Below are positions 47,849-58,670 of a stretch of DNA of 64,000 nt, piece after piece. The DNA is from Chlorocebus sabaeus. Lineage: Eukaryota; Chordata; Mammalia; Primates; Cercopithecidae. How positions within the stretch are numbered: the first letter of the stretch is position 1; each line of letters starts with the position of its first letter. The DNA is taken from contig NC_132914.1 in NCBI RefSeq assembly GCF_047675955.1, positions 41,813,521 to 41,877,520 on the forward strand, read 5' to 3'. Position numbers and translations under genes: made by a program. The notes beneath the pieces were generated by a model. It did not search any database, was not told where the DNA came from, and saw only the letters and a program-made list of their open reading frames with translations.

Positions 47849-48160
47849 AGCTGGGTGCAGTGGCTCACACCTATAATTCCAGCACTCTGGGAGTCCAAGG
47901 GGGCCAGATCCACTTGAGGTCAGGGATTCAACACCAGGCTGGCCAACATGGTGAAGCCCCATCTCTACCAAAAAAATACAAAAATTAGCCGAGTGTGGTG
48001 GCATGTGCCTGGAATCCCAGCTCCTCCAGAGGCTGAGGTGGCAGAATTGTGAACCTGGGAGGCAGAGGTTGCAGTGAGCCAAAATCCTGCCACACTGCAC
48101 TCCAGCAGCCTGGGCAACAGAGTGAAACCCTGTTTTTTTGTTGTTTGTTTGTTTGTTTAA

Positions 48161-48192
<32 letters not shown>

Positions 48193-48193
48193 A
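47849..48193 (+). mobile_element. Alu, sense, with rearranged tail and TSD
   Basis: Sense Alu from 47849 to about 48130, flanked by 'ctggcatctgaa' on both sides (about 47837..47848 and 48199..48210). The expected A-rich tail is replaced by T/G-rich 48133..48158, followed by A11 and a (GAA)n run. Confidence 0.9.
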
Positions 48194-48639
48194 GAACCCT
48201 GGCATCTGAATCTTAGAAAGCCCAAATATGTTATTAATGCAGAAATCCATATTTTAATTTATGAGAGGTTGTGTTCAACATACAGTTGTTCTAAATGTAT
48301 CAATCTTTTTCTTTGTGATTTCTGCTTTTTATGTTAAGCTGAGTGTTCTGTGTTTCAAACGAGACAGTGAAGAAACAGAAAGCGTGTCCAGAGGCCAACA
48401 TCCAGGATGTTGAGAGACCCAGAGAATGACATTAGAGGACTGATGGAGGAAAGGGAGGTGTTTAGCTTGAAGCTTAGACTTTCGGGAGGAACATGCTATT
48501 TACCTTCATTTGAAAGACTGTCATATGGAAAAGAGAATTTAGCTATTCTATGTTGCCTCAGATCATATGAAGAGCAGTGTGCTGAAATTCAGGGCATCAA
48601 ATCCATCTTCCACTGTGAGTTTTCCTTTGTAAAACACCT

Positions 48640-48900
48640 CTGATCATATCGCTCCCCTATTTGGAAAACTTCTGTGGCTTTTATTGTCTTTAAAACATTC
48701 AGTGTCCTATGAGGCCCTTTGCAATCCAGGCCTCTTTGGGCAACTTCACCACACTATTCACCAAATGTTTCGCCCAAATGAATGGTTTGATGTTTCTTAA
48801 AATTCAATAGGTTCACACTTTCCTCCTTTTCATACTGTAGAGTTTCACAGGCTATCTATGTACTGAAGCCTCCTTCCTTCTAGCCTGAGTCGTATGTTAA
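48640..48900 (+). mobile_element. LINE L2 fragment, sense
   Basis: 'ctctgatcatatcgctcccc', 'aaaacttctgtggcttttat', 'ctatgaggccctttgcaatc' follow the L2 ORF 3' end. Diverged. Confidence 0.6.
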
Positions 48901-50451
48901 GCTGTAGTCAAGGCAGAGGACTGGGAAGTCAGTTTGTTTCATCAGCCTCTCTCCAGAATGTCACCGATTTGACCTAATACAAAAGATAAGTCATTAAAAA
49001 ACTTAATAAAATGTTTATATTTGATATATTTACCTATATTTTTATATATTTAATATTTATTAGCTATACTGTAGGTACTGGGGCTACAGCGATAATACAA
49101 TACGTATCCTCTCCTCTAAGAACCTTAACATCTCAAAAAAAAAATGAAAATTCAATAGGAAAGATTAGTGAATATTTAAAAATTGAAGAGGTGATTACAA
49201 CTCTATAATTCATATTTCAGCCATTATTGAAATTTGAATGAATTTATAGTACATTCAGGTATAAAACCATCTTTGGTAATACAGTGTTTAGGAGGATAAA
49301 TAAAAGAAAAAGAATTAAACTTGTTTGAGTTGCGTAGAGGAATAACAGGATTGTGTTTGGAATCAAAATGCATAATTTTTGCCAAGATGATTAAGCAGAA
49401 AATGTTTATGATTCTGTTGAAAGTTTGATTGGTGTTATACAGTATGTTAACTAAACACACACTCAGTTTTACTTGCTCAGGAATCCTTGTAGTGTTCATT
49501 AAAGTACCTGCATGTTTTTGCATAACAAAAGAGAATGTGCATAGTTAACCACTGAACATCTTGGGATAATAAACATTTTATATATTTTAACATCTGTTAT
49601 ATGTATGTTTCATTCTGGCCATTAATGGATAGTTTTACCTTCCATAACCTTTTTTTCATATTGTTACGTAGAACTATGAAGTAGGAGTTCTAGATTTTCT
49701 AGCAATCAATTACTTAAGTGTATTGCATATTGCATTTAGAGTCAGTCCCTTCAGGATATAAGTGTGCTGTGCAGGAAAAGTTCTGAGTCAGTAAGAACTC
49801 CAGAATTGTGAAGGTCAGAAGCCCCTAATATTTTAATTCCATATCTCCACACTTCCTGAGCTGGCTAGTGAGCTGTCATGGAATGCCCATTAAGGAAAAT
49901 GCATCCTGCCACATTACATACTGTGACTTAAATGTCCAGACCCAAGCCTGAACTTCTGTGACAGATTACCAATGTGTTTTTCTCTATGGAGCAGTGAGCC
50001 AGTTAAGTAATTTCTAAATAGTGAACTTGTTAACCAAATGTGGCTTGATGTTATCTCTAGTTGATCAAAAACCGTAGCTTCTTCTCCAGTTGATTAATGA
50101 CCCTTTTATTCTTTCACTATAGAACATTCTGAGAGTTGATGCTAATTTTATTAGTTATGGCTGATTTCCTTTGGAAGTTCTAAAACAGTGCATAACCCTC
50201 TAGAATATGAACTCCTTGAAGGCACAGCCATCATACATTTCTTAGTATCGCCACCATTTGGCCAGTGTATTGCAGTAAGAGTTATCGTAAATGTGCGCTG
50301 ACTCAAATTGAATTGAATTAACTTCATTTGCCATGGAAGATAAAAGCTATTAAGAATTTCAGCACTCTTTACATTCTCAGTTCTGTGTAGGGGTTGAAGA
50401 TTACAGAAACAGTGCATTTTATTCTGCCAGTAAGTAAATAACTCTACAAAA
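48901..50451. other. Intron, nothing identified
   Basis: Very AT-rich unique sequence. Open stretches such as 49224..49523 (-) lack protein character. Confidence 0.5.
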
Positions 50452-50468
50452 AAACTGCTAACTCTTCT

Positions 50469-50560
50469 GCCACTGCACTCCAGCCTGGGCAACAGAGCAA
50501 GACTCCGTCTCAAAAAATAAAATAAAATAAAATAAAATAAAATAAAATAAAATAAAATAA
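50469..50560 (+). mobile_element. Severely 5'-truncated Alu with (AAAAT)n tail
   Basis: Only the last 43 bp of Alu are present (50469..50511: 'gccactgcactccagcctgg', 'caagactccgtctc'). An A-rich pentanucleotide array of about nine units follows at 50512..50560. 'aaaactgcta[a/g]ctctt' flanks both sides (about 50452..50467 and 50573..50588), showing a real retrotransposition. Confidence 0.9.
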
Positions 50561-50589
50561 AGAAAGAAAAAGAAAACTGCTAGCTCTTA

Positions 50590-51644
50590 TAGTTCCTTTG
50601 TTCAGCTACTTTTAGAAAATTAGTGTCACAGATAGCCACAGCAGCAAATTCTAGCCAGATAAAGCACATGTTACAATCAGTGATATCATTTATAACTAAA
50701 AGATATCTTTGGTTGGAATTTAGATGTTTTCCCCAAATTTAAAATTTTTCAAACCTTTACCTTTTTCTACCATTTCAATTTGCTTGTTTCTACAGAATTC
50801 TGTAATCTTCCCGTAGCAAAAAGATCTTTTCATTACCAGGAAAGCCAGATACCATTCAAAAAAACCAATGTAATGCAGAAAAGAGAATGTCAGAAATAGT
50901 TCTTAAATACAGATTATATCAATAAACAAGTCTCTTGTTACATCAATGAGTCCTGGAATCAGGATGAGATGCTTTAAATGTTTAGGGACCTGATATAATA
51001 CCAGAAATAAGACAACAGGTCTTGGATAGCTCAAGACAAATTATACTTCTCAGAACCCTAAATTCCACAGAGATGCCACATGGGTCACAGAAGGGACAAG
51101 CAGAGACCATGAAGTGAGCAGTGGATGGGCGATGGACTATCTGTGTAAAATATTTTGACTACTACAGCTCTAGAACAGTGGCCCAAATATAATATGAAAT
51201 TACATAGGAAGAATGTAAGGATTCTGAGTAATCACAGTGCAAATATACAGAATGGAGGCTTAGCAGCAATATCCTGTTGCACAGTATCAACCAGTACCAT
51301 GATATGGATGCGCCCCTACACACACACACCCCAAAACTAATGAGAACTGGAGCTGTATTAAAATAAATAAGGAATTTAAAGCAGTGGAGGTGAGCACTAG
51401 TCTGAACTGGTCAACCTCACTTAGCCAGAATAAGTCTTCAGAAAGTTGTACATGAAACTGTAATTCCCAGCTGTCTGTACCCTACTTGGTGTTCAACCCA
51501 ACCTTTCTTCCAGTTGTGATAGTGTTGACATCTATCACAATGGTCTGAATTAAGTCTTCCTTATCATTTAAAAAAGTGTCAGAATATTATTTTCTTCAAC
51601 ACAACTACCAGCTCACCAAGCATCTCCAGAAATTGTTTATCTTG
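50590..51644. other. Intron, nothing identified
   Basis: No repeat or gene recognised. A short 'cacacacac' tract is at 51321..51330. Confidence 0.5.
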
Positions 51645-52035
51645 TGACGCTGAAACTCCGTGTCCATTAAACAATAACTCCCCATTCCTTTTTCCCCTTC
51701 TGCCTGAGCAACCACTCTTTCACTTTCTGTCTTTATAAATTTGACTACTCTATGTACTTCATACAAGTGCAATCATATAGCATTTATCCTTTCATGTCTG
51801 GCTTATTTCACTTAGCATAATGTCTTTAAGGTTTATCCCTGTCATAGCATGTGTCAGAATTTGCTTTCTTTTTAGGGCTAATTACTATGCCTTTGTATGT
51901 ATATACCATATTTTGTTTATCCATTGATCCATCCATGGACACTTGGGTTGCTTCCTTCTTTTGTGAATAATGCTGCTATGAACATTTGTATGATGGGCAT
52001 AGAAATGTCTTGTCTGTTTAAGTTCCTACTTTCAG

Positions 52036-52070
<35 letters not shown>

Positions 52071-52330
52071 GAAATACACTCAAAAGTAGAATTCCTGGAT
52101 CATTTGGTAATTCTATTTTTAATTTTTTGAGGAACTGCCATACCATTTACATTCCCACTATCAATGCACAAGGGTTCCAATTTCTCCACATCCTCTGCAA
52201 CACTGTTATTTTCTGGATTTTTTGGGATTGTACCCATCTTACCGAATGTGAAGTGGTATCTCATTGTGGTTTTGATTTGCATTTTTTTAATGAGGAACTG
52301 TTTTTTTAAAAAAGTTATGAACTTGTTTAT
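51645..52330 (-). mobile_element. Old L1M 3' fragment, antisense
   Basis: 'tttgtttatccattgatcca', 'gaataatgctgctatgaaca', 'caagggttccaatttctcca', 'gtggtatctcattgtggttt' are antisense L1M ORF2 C-terminal/3' wording. It is interrupted by T32 at 52038..52069, which replaces a normally mixed stretch. Confidence 0.8.
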
Positions 52331-52353
52331 GTAGTTAAAATAAAACCTTTATT

Positions 52354-52646
52354 GGCTGGGTGCGGTGGCTCACGCCTGTAATCCCAGCACTTTGGGAGAC
52401 CAAGGCGGGTGGATCATGAGATCAGGAGATCAAGACCATCCTGGCTAACATGGTGAAACCCTGTCTCTACTAAAAACAGAAAAAATTAGCCAGGCGTGGT
52501 GGCGGGCACCTGTAGTCCCAGCTGCTTGGGAGGCTGAGGCGGGAGAATGGTGTGAACCCTGGAGGCGGAACTTGCAGTGAGCCAAGATCAAACCACTGCA
52601 CTCCAGCCTGGGCAACAGAGCGAGACTCCATCTCAAAAAAATAAAA

Positions 52647-52679
<33 letters not shown>
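52354..52679 (+). mobile_element. AluY-like element, sense, with (AAAT)n tail and TSD
   Basis: Complete sense Alu ending 'gagactccatctc', then an (AAAT)n tail to 52679. 'taaaacctttatt' flanks it (52341..52353 and 52680..52692). Confidence 0.95.
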
Positions 52680-52682
<3 letters not shown>

Positions 52683-52749
52683 AACCTTTATTTCTAAGTT
52701 ATTTGGGGATTTTCCTCCTAATAACCCTAAAAGCCTCCTGACTGCTCTA

Positions 52750-53050
52750 AAGCAGCTCTGTCCAATGGAAATACATTGTGAACCACATGTGTAATGGTAA
52801 CCAGCAGCCACATTAAAAAAGGAACATGTAACATTAATTTTAATAACATCTTTTATTTAACTCAATATATTAAAAATACTATAATTTTACCTGTAATCAA
52901 TATAAAATTATTGACGAGATATTTTACATTATTTTTTCATACAAAATTGTTAGTGTGCATTTTATACTTACAGCACATCTCAATTCTACCTGTCCATATT
53001 TTAAGTGTTTAACAGCCACATGTAGCTAGTGACTACCACATTGGACAAGT
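52750..53050. mobile_element. Probable non-autonomous DNA transposon with inverted ends
   Basis: 'ctgtccaatg' near 52758 and 'cattggacaag' near 53040 form inverted termini around an AT-rich core. The internal phrase 'agccacatgtagctagtgac' matches a common human interspersed repeat that I cannot name with certainty. Confidence 0.5.
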
Positions 53051-53580
53051 CCAAGATCTTGATTCTAATTGAATACTCACTAATCCTGTGACAAATTAGA
53101 AAACAAAAACAACCAATTATTGTATGTGATTTGCAGAAATCCTCTGTCCATAGGCAGCTTGTGCATGGAGGTAATGTTTCCACCTCACCAACATCCACAC
53201 ATTGACCACGTGTGTGCACACTCACACGTGGAAGGAAACTTCCTTCTGGATAGAAGTAGCAGCAGGGTCTCACTATTTTGTTATATTACTATAATGTAAT
53301 GGCATTGTTTTACACTATTTTACATTTTTAATTTAAAACTGAGAGTATTTCAGCTAAACTATAAGTTTAAAAACATTGTTTAGCAAGTCTGGGAACCTAA
53401 CGCCAAATTATTTGATTTCCCAGGAATCAATATGTAAACAAAGTCTAGAATCACAACATTTATGATTTGGTCAATTTCTGTGTGGAGGTGACCACTGAAT
53501 ATTTGATTTAGATCTCCAGTAAGGGCGTTTGATTCCACTCTAGTATTTCTTCTGGTGGGACCTTTATATAAAAAAATAAA
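53051..53580. other. Intron, nothing identified
   Basis: Unique-looking sequence preceding the splice-like module. No gene or repeat recognised. Confidence 0.5.
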
Positions 53581-53630
53581 TCTTTTTTTTTTCTCTCTCT
53601 TTTTCTTTTTTTGTTGGCAGCAGGTGAGCC
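53581..53630 (+). promoter_or_regulatory. Candidate recursive-splice site (juxtaposed acceptor and donor)
   Basis: Pyrimidine tract 53581..53612, then ttggcag (AG at 53619..53620), a second CAG at 53621..53623, then gtgagc at 53624. A strong acceptor thus directly abuts a donor, the layout of recursive-splice sites described in very long vertebrate introns. Joining the upstream TMEM117 exon (ending ...ATGCAG) to 53624 would recreate CAG|gtgagc. This is an inference from motif only; no transcript evidence is available here. Confidence 0.4.
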
Positions 53631-53746
53631 ACCTTAGCGGTACTATTAAACTCTTTGATCATCTAAGTGATTTTTTAAGTTAAGACACTACACTACAAAG
53701 TAAATAAAGCAACATGGGTGTCAAATCAGACATTGTCACATGAGAG
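53621..53746 (+). other. Candidate cryptic exon following the recursive-splice site
   Basis: Between the acceptor (AG at 53620, or at 53623 if the second AG is used) and a downstream donor GAG|gtaaga (gt at 53747..53748) lies a 126-bp (or 123-bp) segment. Entered in the phase left by the TMEM117 exon (phase 0), it reads about 20 codons and then TAA. Inclusion would create a premature stop, as known RS-exons do. Hypothetical. Confidence 0.3.
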
Positions 53747-53750
53747 GTAA

Positions 53751-54319
53751 GATCCTCTGAGATCTTTGTCAGCTTTAATAACCATGGTGTTTCATAAGCT
53801 GAGAGTTGTCTTCAGGGTCCAACCATCACTGAAAAAGCCCGGTGTTTCTCGGGCTGGCATATTTATTTCCTCTGGGCACAGCCTCCACACTCAAGAGCTA
53901 AAGAACCTTTAAATGATTAAGAAAGAACTGCTTATCAATTTAAGTTTAAATGTTGACTGTTTAGATAGCAGGGTAATTGTTCATGAATTAATGATGCAGT
54001 GTAGTTCATTTACATTTAATGGACAGTATTGACTGTCTTTCCAAGCTTCCTATAGAATTCAACAATTTACTGCTCAAAATTTTGAATACCCTTTCTTGTC
54101 CATTGGAAATTTTTCCCTTCCTCTAGGGAGTAGATACCTGGAGACCAAATCCATGCCTGCTACTAGCCGTCAGTATCCCAAACACCCAACTCTGCAGCAG
54201 TACTTAGTGACACTCGCTAATTCATTGACTGATGAAGAAAACTTTATTCTTGTCACCTTGGGCACATAGGTTTTATCTGTGCTGCCAAAAATAAATTTAA
54301 TTAATTAAGATAATAAGAT
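53751..54319. other. Intron, nothing identified
   Basis: Unique-looking sequence. No gene or repeat recognised. Confidence 0.5.
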
Positions 54320-54470
54320 TTATTAATAATGTGTGAGTGCCTACCAATCATCAACTCTGTGCTAGAGGCATCACACTTATTAATCAATTTATCACATATT
54401 TCAGGCACATGTGGATGGAAGAGCCACTTTTTCTGTTACATGTATGTAAACCAAGTCCCAGAGAAGACAC
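54320..54470 (-). mobile_element. Possible MIR fragment, antisense
   Basis: 'gtgagtgcctaccaatcatc', 'ctctgtgctagaggcatcac' follow inverted-MIR order. Weak. Confidence 0.4.
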
Positions 54471-54489
54471 ATCTTGACTGCATCTCTTA

Positions 54490-54600
54490 TCAGCTCTGGT
54501 ACACTGGCTGTATTTAACCTCTCTGGGTTCCAGTTTTCCATATCTATAAAATGGGAGTAATAAAACTAAGTGTTGCTATAATAAATAAATTGCATAGTTT
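54490..54600 (+). mobile_element. MIR fragment, sense
   Basis: 'tttaacctctctgggttcca' and 'atatctataaaatgggagta' are the sense MIR core. Confidence 0.6.
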
Positions 54601-55094
54601 TATTTTAATAGCTTTCCTTCTTTTCTTCACTTTGCAAGAATGGAATAAGTTTGTGTAGAGCATTTCACTTCTTACTAGAAGGTGGAAAAAATATCTTCTT
54701 ACTTAGAATAACAAAGCCAGTCTTTGGGTTATGCCAAATTGCTCTGTATCAGACAAAGAACTGGACCAAAGGAAAAGAAAATCAAGTGGGCTTATTTAAG
54801 CCTACCTTTGAATATTTTATAATAATATGACCACTGATAAAATTGTTCTAGATCTTTGTTGTAATCTAAGTTAAAAGTTATAATCCTGGCATAATTAATA
54901 TCTAAATTCTCAAGCCCTGTGAGAGTTCTATGAATTCTAGAATTTCATAGAATTAGGAGAATTCTTTATATATGGAATATATAAAGAATATATATGGAAT
55001 TAATTATAGAATTTTCATAAGTCTATGAAACATTTTAGGCAGAGCCAGCTTCCAGCTAGGAGCTTATAAAAACAAATTAAACAAACTACTGCTA

Positions 55095-55096
<2 letters not shown>

Positions 55097-55128
<32 letters not shown>
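55097..55128. repeat. (AC)16 microsatellite
   Basis: Uninterrupted AC units. Confidence 0.95.
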
Positions 55129-55130
<2 letters not shown>

Positions 55131-55217
55131 CTAGAGAAATGCTTGACTAGAAATAAAATGTCCTAAATTGAGTATCATCATTTCCCAGCATTTTCATAGG
55201 AAGTATAATTCTGTGTT

Positions 55218-55251
55218 TGTGTGTGTGTGTGTGCGCGCGCGTGCGTGCACA
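55218..55251. repeat. (GT)n(GC)n alternating purine-pyrimidine tract
   Basis: Strictly alternating purine-pyrimidine over 34 nt with a CGCGCG core, typical of Z-DNA-forming sequence. Confidence 0.9.
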
Positions 55252-55772
55252 GTTTTAATTAATACTAGGGGACTGAAAATATCCATAACTTTAAGATCTC
55301 TTTTACTTTAAAATAACTTATATAAAGCTATACCAATTCTGTTGCAACTGACATTAAGAGATTTAAAATGTCTTTGTACATTGACAGTTTCTTAATACAT
55401 TACATACTTTTATTACAGTTTGATAAGATGTAAATGATTACTGAAGAGTGTTCCTTAATATTTCAAAATTGATGGCAATTGTGTTGTCAAAACCACCAGA
55501 CAATTTACACATCTCTCACCAATTTGAGACTGCATTGTTCTTACTGGAAGTGCCTTTGATCAACAACTCCAAGTTTCTTGCTTCAGAGTGCATGGAGTAA
55601 GTGTACTGCATGGAGTAGTGTCATTTATTTGGTAAGAGCTTTTTAAACACAAACAATATGCCAGGCCCTGGGCATAAAATATGGTGGATGAAACTGGAAC
55701 TTCCCTTTTGGAGCCTGGAATCTTGTGATAGAAGTAGATATTAATTAATAAATCATAGAAATAAATACATAT

Positions 55773-56143
55773 TGATATGGTTTGGCTGTGTCCCCACCCA
55801 AATCTCATCTTGTATTGTAGCTCCCATAAGCCCCACTTATTATGGGAGGGACACGGTGGGCAGAAATTGAATTATGGGGGCAGTTCCCTCATGCTGTCCT
55901 CATGATAGTGAGTGAGTTCTCACAAGATCTGATAGTTTTATAAGAGGCTTTTCCCCTTTTGCTTGGCACTTCTTCCTGCCACCATGTGAAGAAGGATGTG
56001 CTTGCTTCCCCTTCCTCCATGATTGTAAGTTTCCTGAGGAAACTTAGAGCCCTGTGGAACTCGAATCAATTAAACCTTTCCTTTAAATTAAATTACCCAG
56101 TCTTGGACAGTTCTTGATAACAGCATGAGAACAGACTAACACA
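55773..56143 (+). mobile_element. THE1/MST-type (ERVL-MaLR) solo LTR, sense, with 5-bp TSD
   Basis: 371-bp LTR beginning 'tgatatggtttggctgtgtc' and ending 'gaacagactaacaca', with 'gggagggacacggtgggcag' inside. 'catat' flanks it at 55768..55772 and 56144..56148, the 5-bp duplication expected for this class. No internal region, so it is a solo LTR left by recombination. Confidence 0.93.
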
Positions 56144-56289
56144 CATATGTTCAAGTTGTGGTGATTTGTATTATGGAGAAGTAAAGAGAGATAGAAAAAC
56201 ACTGAAAAGGGGAGAGACATGGCATGATCTGGGGAGCCTGGTTAGAGTTTACCTCTCTGACTGATCAACCCTATGAAGAGGGTGATGAA

Positions 56290-56510
56290 AGGAAAGAACT
56301 GGGCTTTAAATGGTTATGAACTTGGGTTTCAAATCTGTCTGCTGTATCCTGAGGGCAGTTGCTAAACCTCTCTGAAACCTCTGTTTTCTCATTTACCAAA
56401 TGAATTATTTTATTTACCTCAATAGAATTTTGGAGACTTTAAAATAGATTTCCTGGTGGCTGGCACATAGTGTGCATTTAGTAAACAATAATGTTCTTTC
56501 TTGGACTTCT
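56290..56510 (+). mobile_element. MIR element, sense
   Basis: 'ctaaacctctctgaaacctc', 'tttctcatttaccaaatgaa', 'ggtggctggcacatagtgtg' in sense MIR order. Confidence 0.7.
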
Positions 56511-57789
56511 CTTTTGATGACAAACTTTTGCTTAGTGCCTAATAAGATTGTATTCTTCTTCTTAAGAATGATTTCAAATGCTATGCATGACAAAGACCGT
56601 CAAGACAAGTAATTATGACATAATATTGTATCTGCTGTGGAAATACAGTCAATGCAGGACTTTTTATTTCAGGTCAAGTATGTGGTAATATAATTAAGGG
56701 AAGGGATTCATTGACTTTAGGAAAATAACATTCATCCTGCATATCATTAGATTGGCTAAGCAAAGCTGTGTGACTGTATGGAAAAGCTCCCTTATCAAGA
56801 ATTAGGAGTACATGATTGTCACTGAGGCTCTTGAAAAGGCATGGTGCAGCTCTGGGTCTCAGGTGAACCCCAAGTCTTTTTTAATCATCTTGGAAAGCTA
56901 TAAAGAATGTGGTTGGTGCACATTTCACCTGGATGATTCTTATTCTTTCAGAGATTTTTAGCTTAAGAGTCATCTCTTCTGAGACACCTGGCATGATTAC
57001 TAAAGGTTTGGTTTGTGGGGCACTGGGCTTCAGAAAGGAGGTTTCTCCCATTAAGAGAACCTTGCAACTCTTAACGCCTGGGCATAGGACAGAATCCTCC
57101 ACCACATGATACTCTCTACGAGGAGTGGAATAGTGGCCACCACGCTCCTCAACTCTTGGCACAGTGACATTTAAAAAGTACTGTTTCATGAGTATCTGAT
57201 TCATGATCTAAGAAAAAAATTCAGTTATATGCTCAACACTGTAAAAGTCTTCTAAAAGTATATAGAATGGCCTTTCACTATGAGATTATAATTTCATAAG
57301 GAGAGCAAGCCAAAACACAAACAGAAAAATCAGAGAATGTAAGGAGGGCATTATAACATGAGGTATACTCTGTCTGTAAATCTTCATAGGCTCCAGAGAT
57401 TGTCATGGAAAATTTGGGACTTTGAAGACTGGAAGAGAATTCACTAAGGAGAAAAGCAGACATGGCATATTGGGACCACCATAGGTGGGATATGGAACAT
57501 TATGGTGATAGGCTTGAGAAGAGCAACAGAGTCCATGATGATTGACAGTGGCAACTAACACTGGATATGTGGCCTGAAGTCAGATTATGGAAACACTTGA
57601 AAATTCAGATGAATGTAGAAATGTGGGGTCAGAAATATGGAGGCATCAGTGACTTTTAGCATGAAACTAACATGCTTAGAATAAAATATTTAGGTTAGAT
57701 TATAACACGTAAGTCTAAACAGAATAAGTCTCTGAGTAAAATCATTTTAAAATAATACTTTATATGAAAATACTATTTTGTAATTCACT
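56511..57789. other. Intron, nothing identified
   Basis: No repeat recognised. A 107-codon minus-strand open stretch (56881..57204) has no recognisable relative and no splice or processed-gene signs. Confidence 0.5.
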
Positions 57790-57945
57790 CCCATTGCTTA
57801 TTTTGTCATTGATCATCATAGCAGTTCCATCAGGTAAGATGATACTTGTATCTGTTTTACAAAGGAAGAAGTACATGCTCATAGAGGTTAACTTGTATGT
57901 TCAGGGTCATCTGGTTAATTAATGGCAGAGCCAGAATTATCAGAA
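57790..57945 (-). mobile_element. MIR fragment, antisense
   Basis: 'gtatctgttttacaaaggaa', 'catagaggttaacttgtatg', 'aatggcagagccagaattat' follow inverted MIR. Confidence 0.65.
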
Positions 57946-58509
57946 AAACATCCTGAATTTCAATTGTCTATCATTAAAGTTAAAATGTATCTAATGGTAG
58001 TAATTATGTCGTCCTGATTTTCATGTATATTGTCTAAAAACATAATCTTGGTAAAAACATGTAGAGATTTTTGTTGGTGAAGCGTTTCACTTTTTTGTTA
58101 AAAATATATACCTGTTTGTAAATCTGCACAATAGCAGTGAAGAGAATCAAGCAGATTTTGCTGGATTAACCCAACTTTATAATAGGTATCATAATGCTAA
58201 AACAGTAGAATATGTTAATCATCTTACATATGAGCAATCAGTGACAATTCTTGCCACTAAAACTACGTACACTATAATCTAAAGGGGGAAATGTTTGAAC
58301 TATAAGAAATAAAACCAGAAATATGGATTTGTTGCAAAGATGGTTTTTTTTTCTGTAGAAGAAACATGATGTACCTTCCATAAGTAGAACCAGTTTAGGA
58401 TGTGGCAAGCACCATGTTTAACTTTTAATTTCATGAGTACAGCTATTTGATTCATACTTTTGGCCACATAATAATACATTTGATAATTTATTGCAGAATG
58501 TTTTGAGGG

Positions 58510-58670
58510 AAAGCTGTATAGTACTGTGCGTAAAAGGACAGATTCTAAAGTCAGCTTTGCTGAGGTATAAATCCTAGTCCCAGCATTTACTCACCCTGTG
58601 ATCTTATGCATGTTTGTAAGCCTTATTGTCTTCATCTGTAAAATGAAGAGAATAATAATTCAGTAAATTT
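58510..58670 (+). mobile_element. MIR fragment, sense
   Basis: 'ggacagattctaaagtcagc', 'tgtgatcttatgcatgtttg', 'gtcttcatctgtaaaatgaa' in sense MIR order. Confidence 0.7.

Larger units (their letters stand above)
54601..55767. other. Intron with AT-rich palindrome and two Z-prone microsatellites
   Basis: No gene. It contains a perfect 13-bp-stem hairpin (54961..54989), an (AC)16 tract and a (GT)n(GC)n tract. Confidence 0.65.

Noticed and set aside
47801..48250. 149-codon minus-strand open stretch
   Set aside because: Entirely the antisense of an Alu and its rearranged tail.
56881..57204. 107-codon minus-strand open stretch, considered as a processed pseudogene
   Set aside because: No recognisable relative, no A-tail or target duplications, and length within chance for this amount of sequence.
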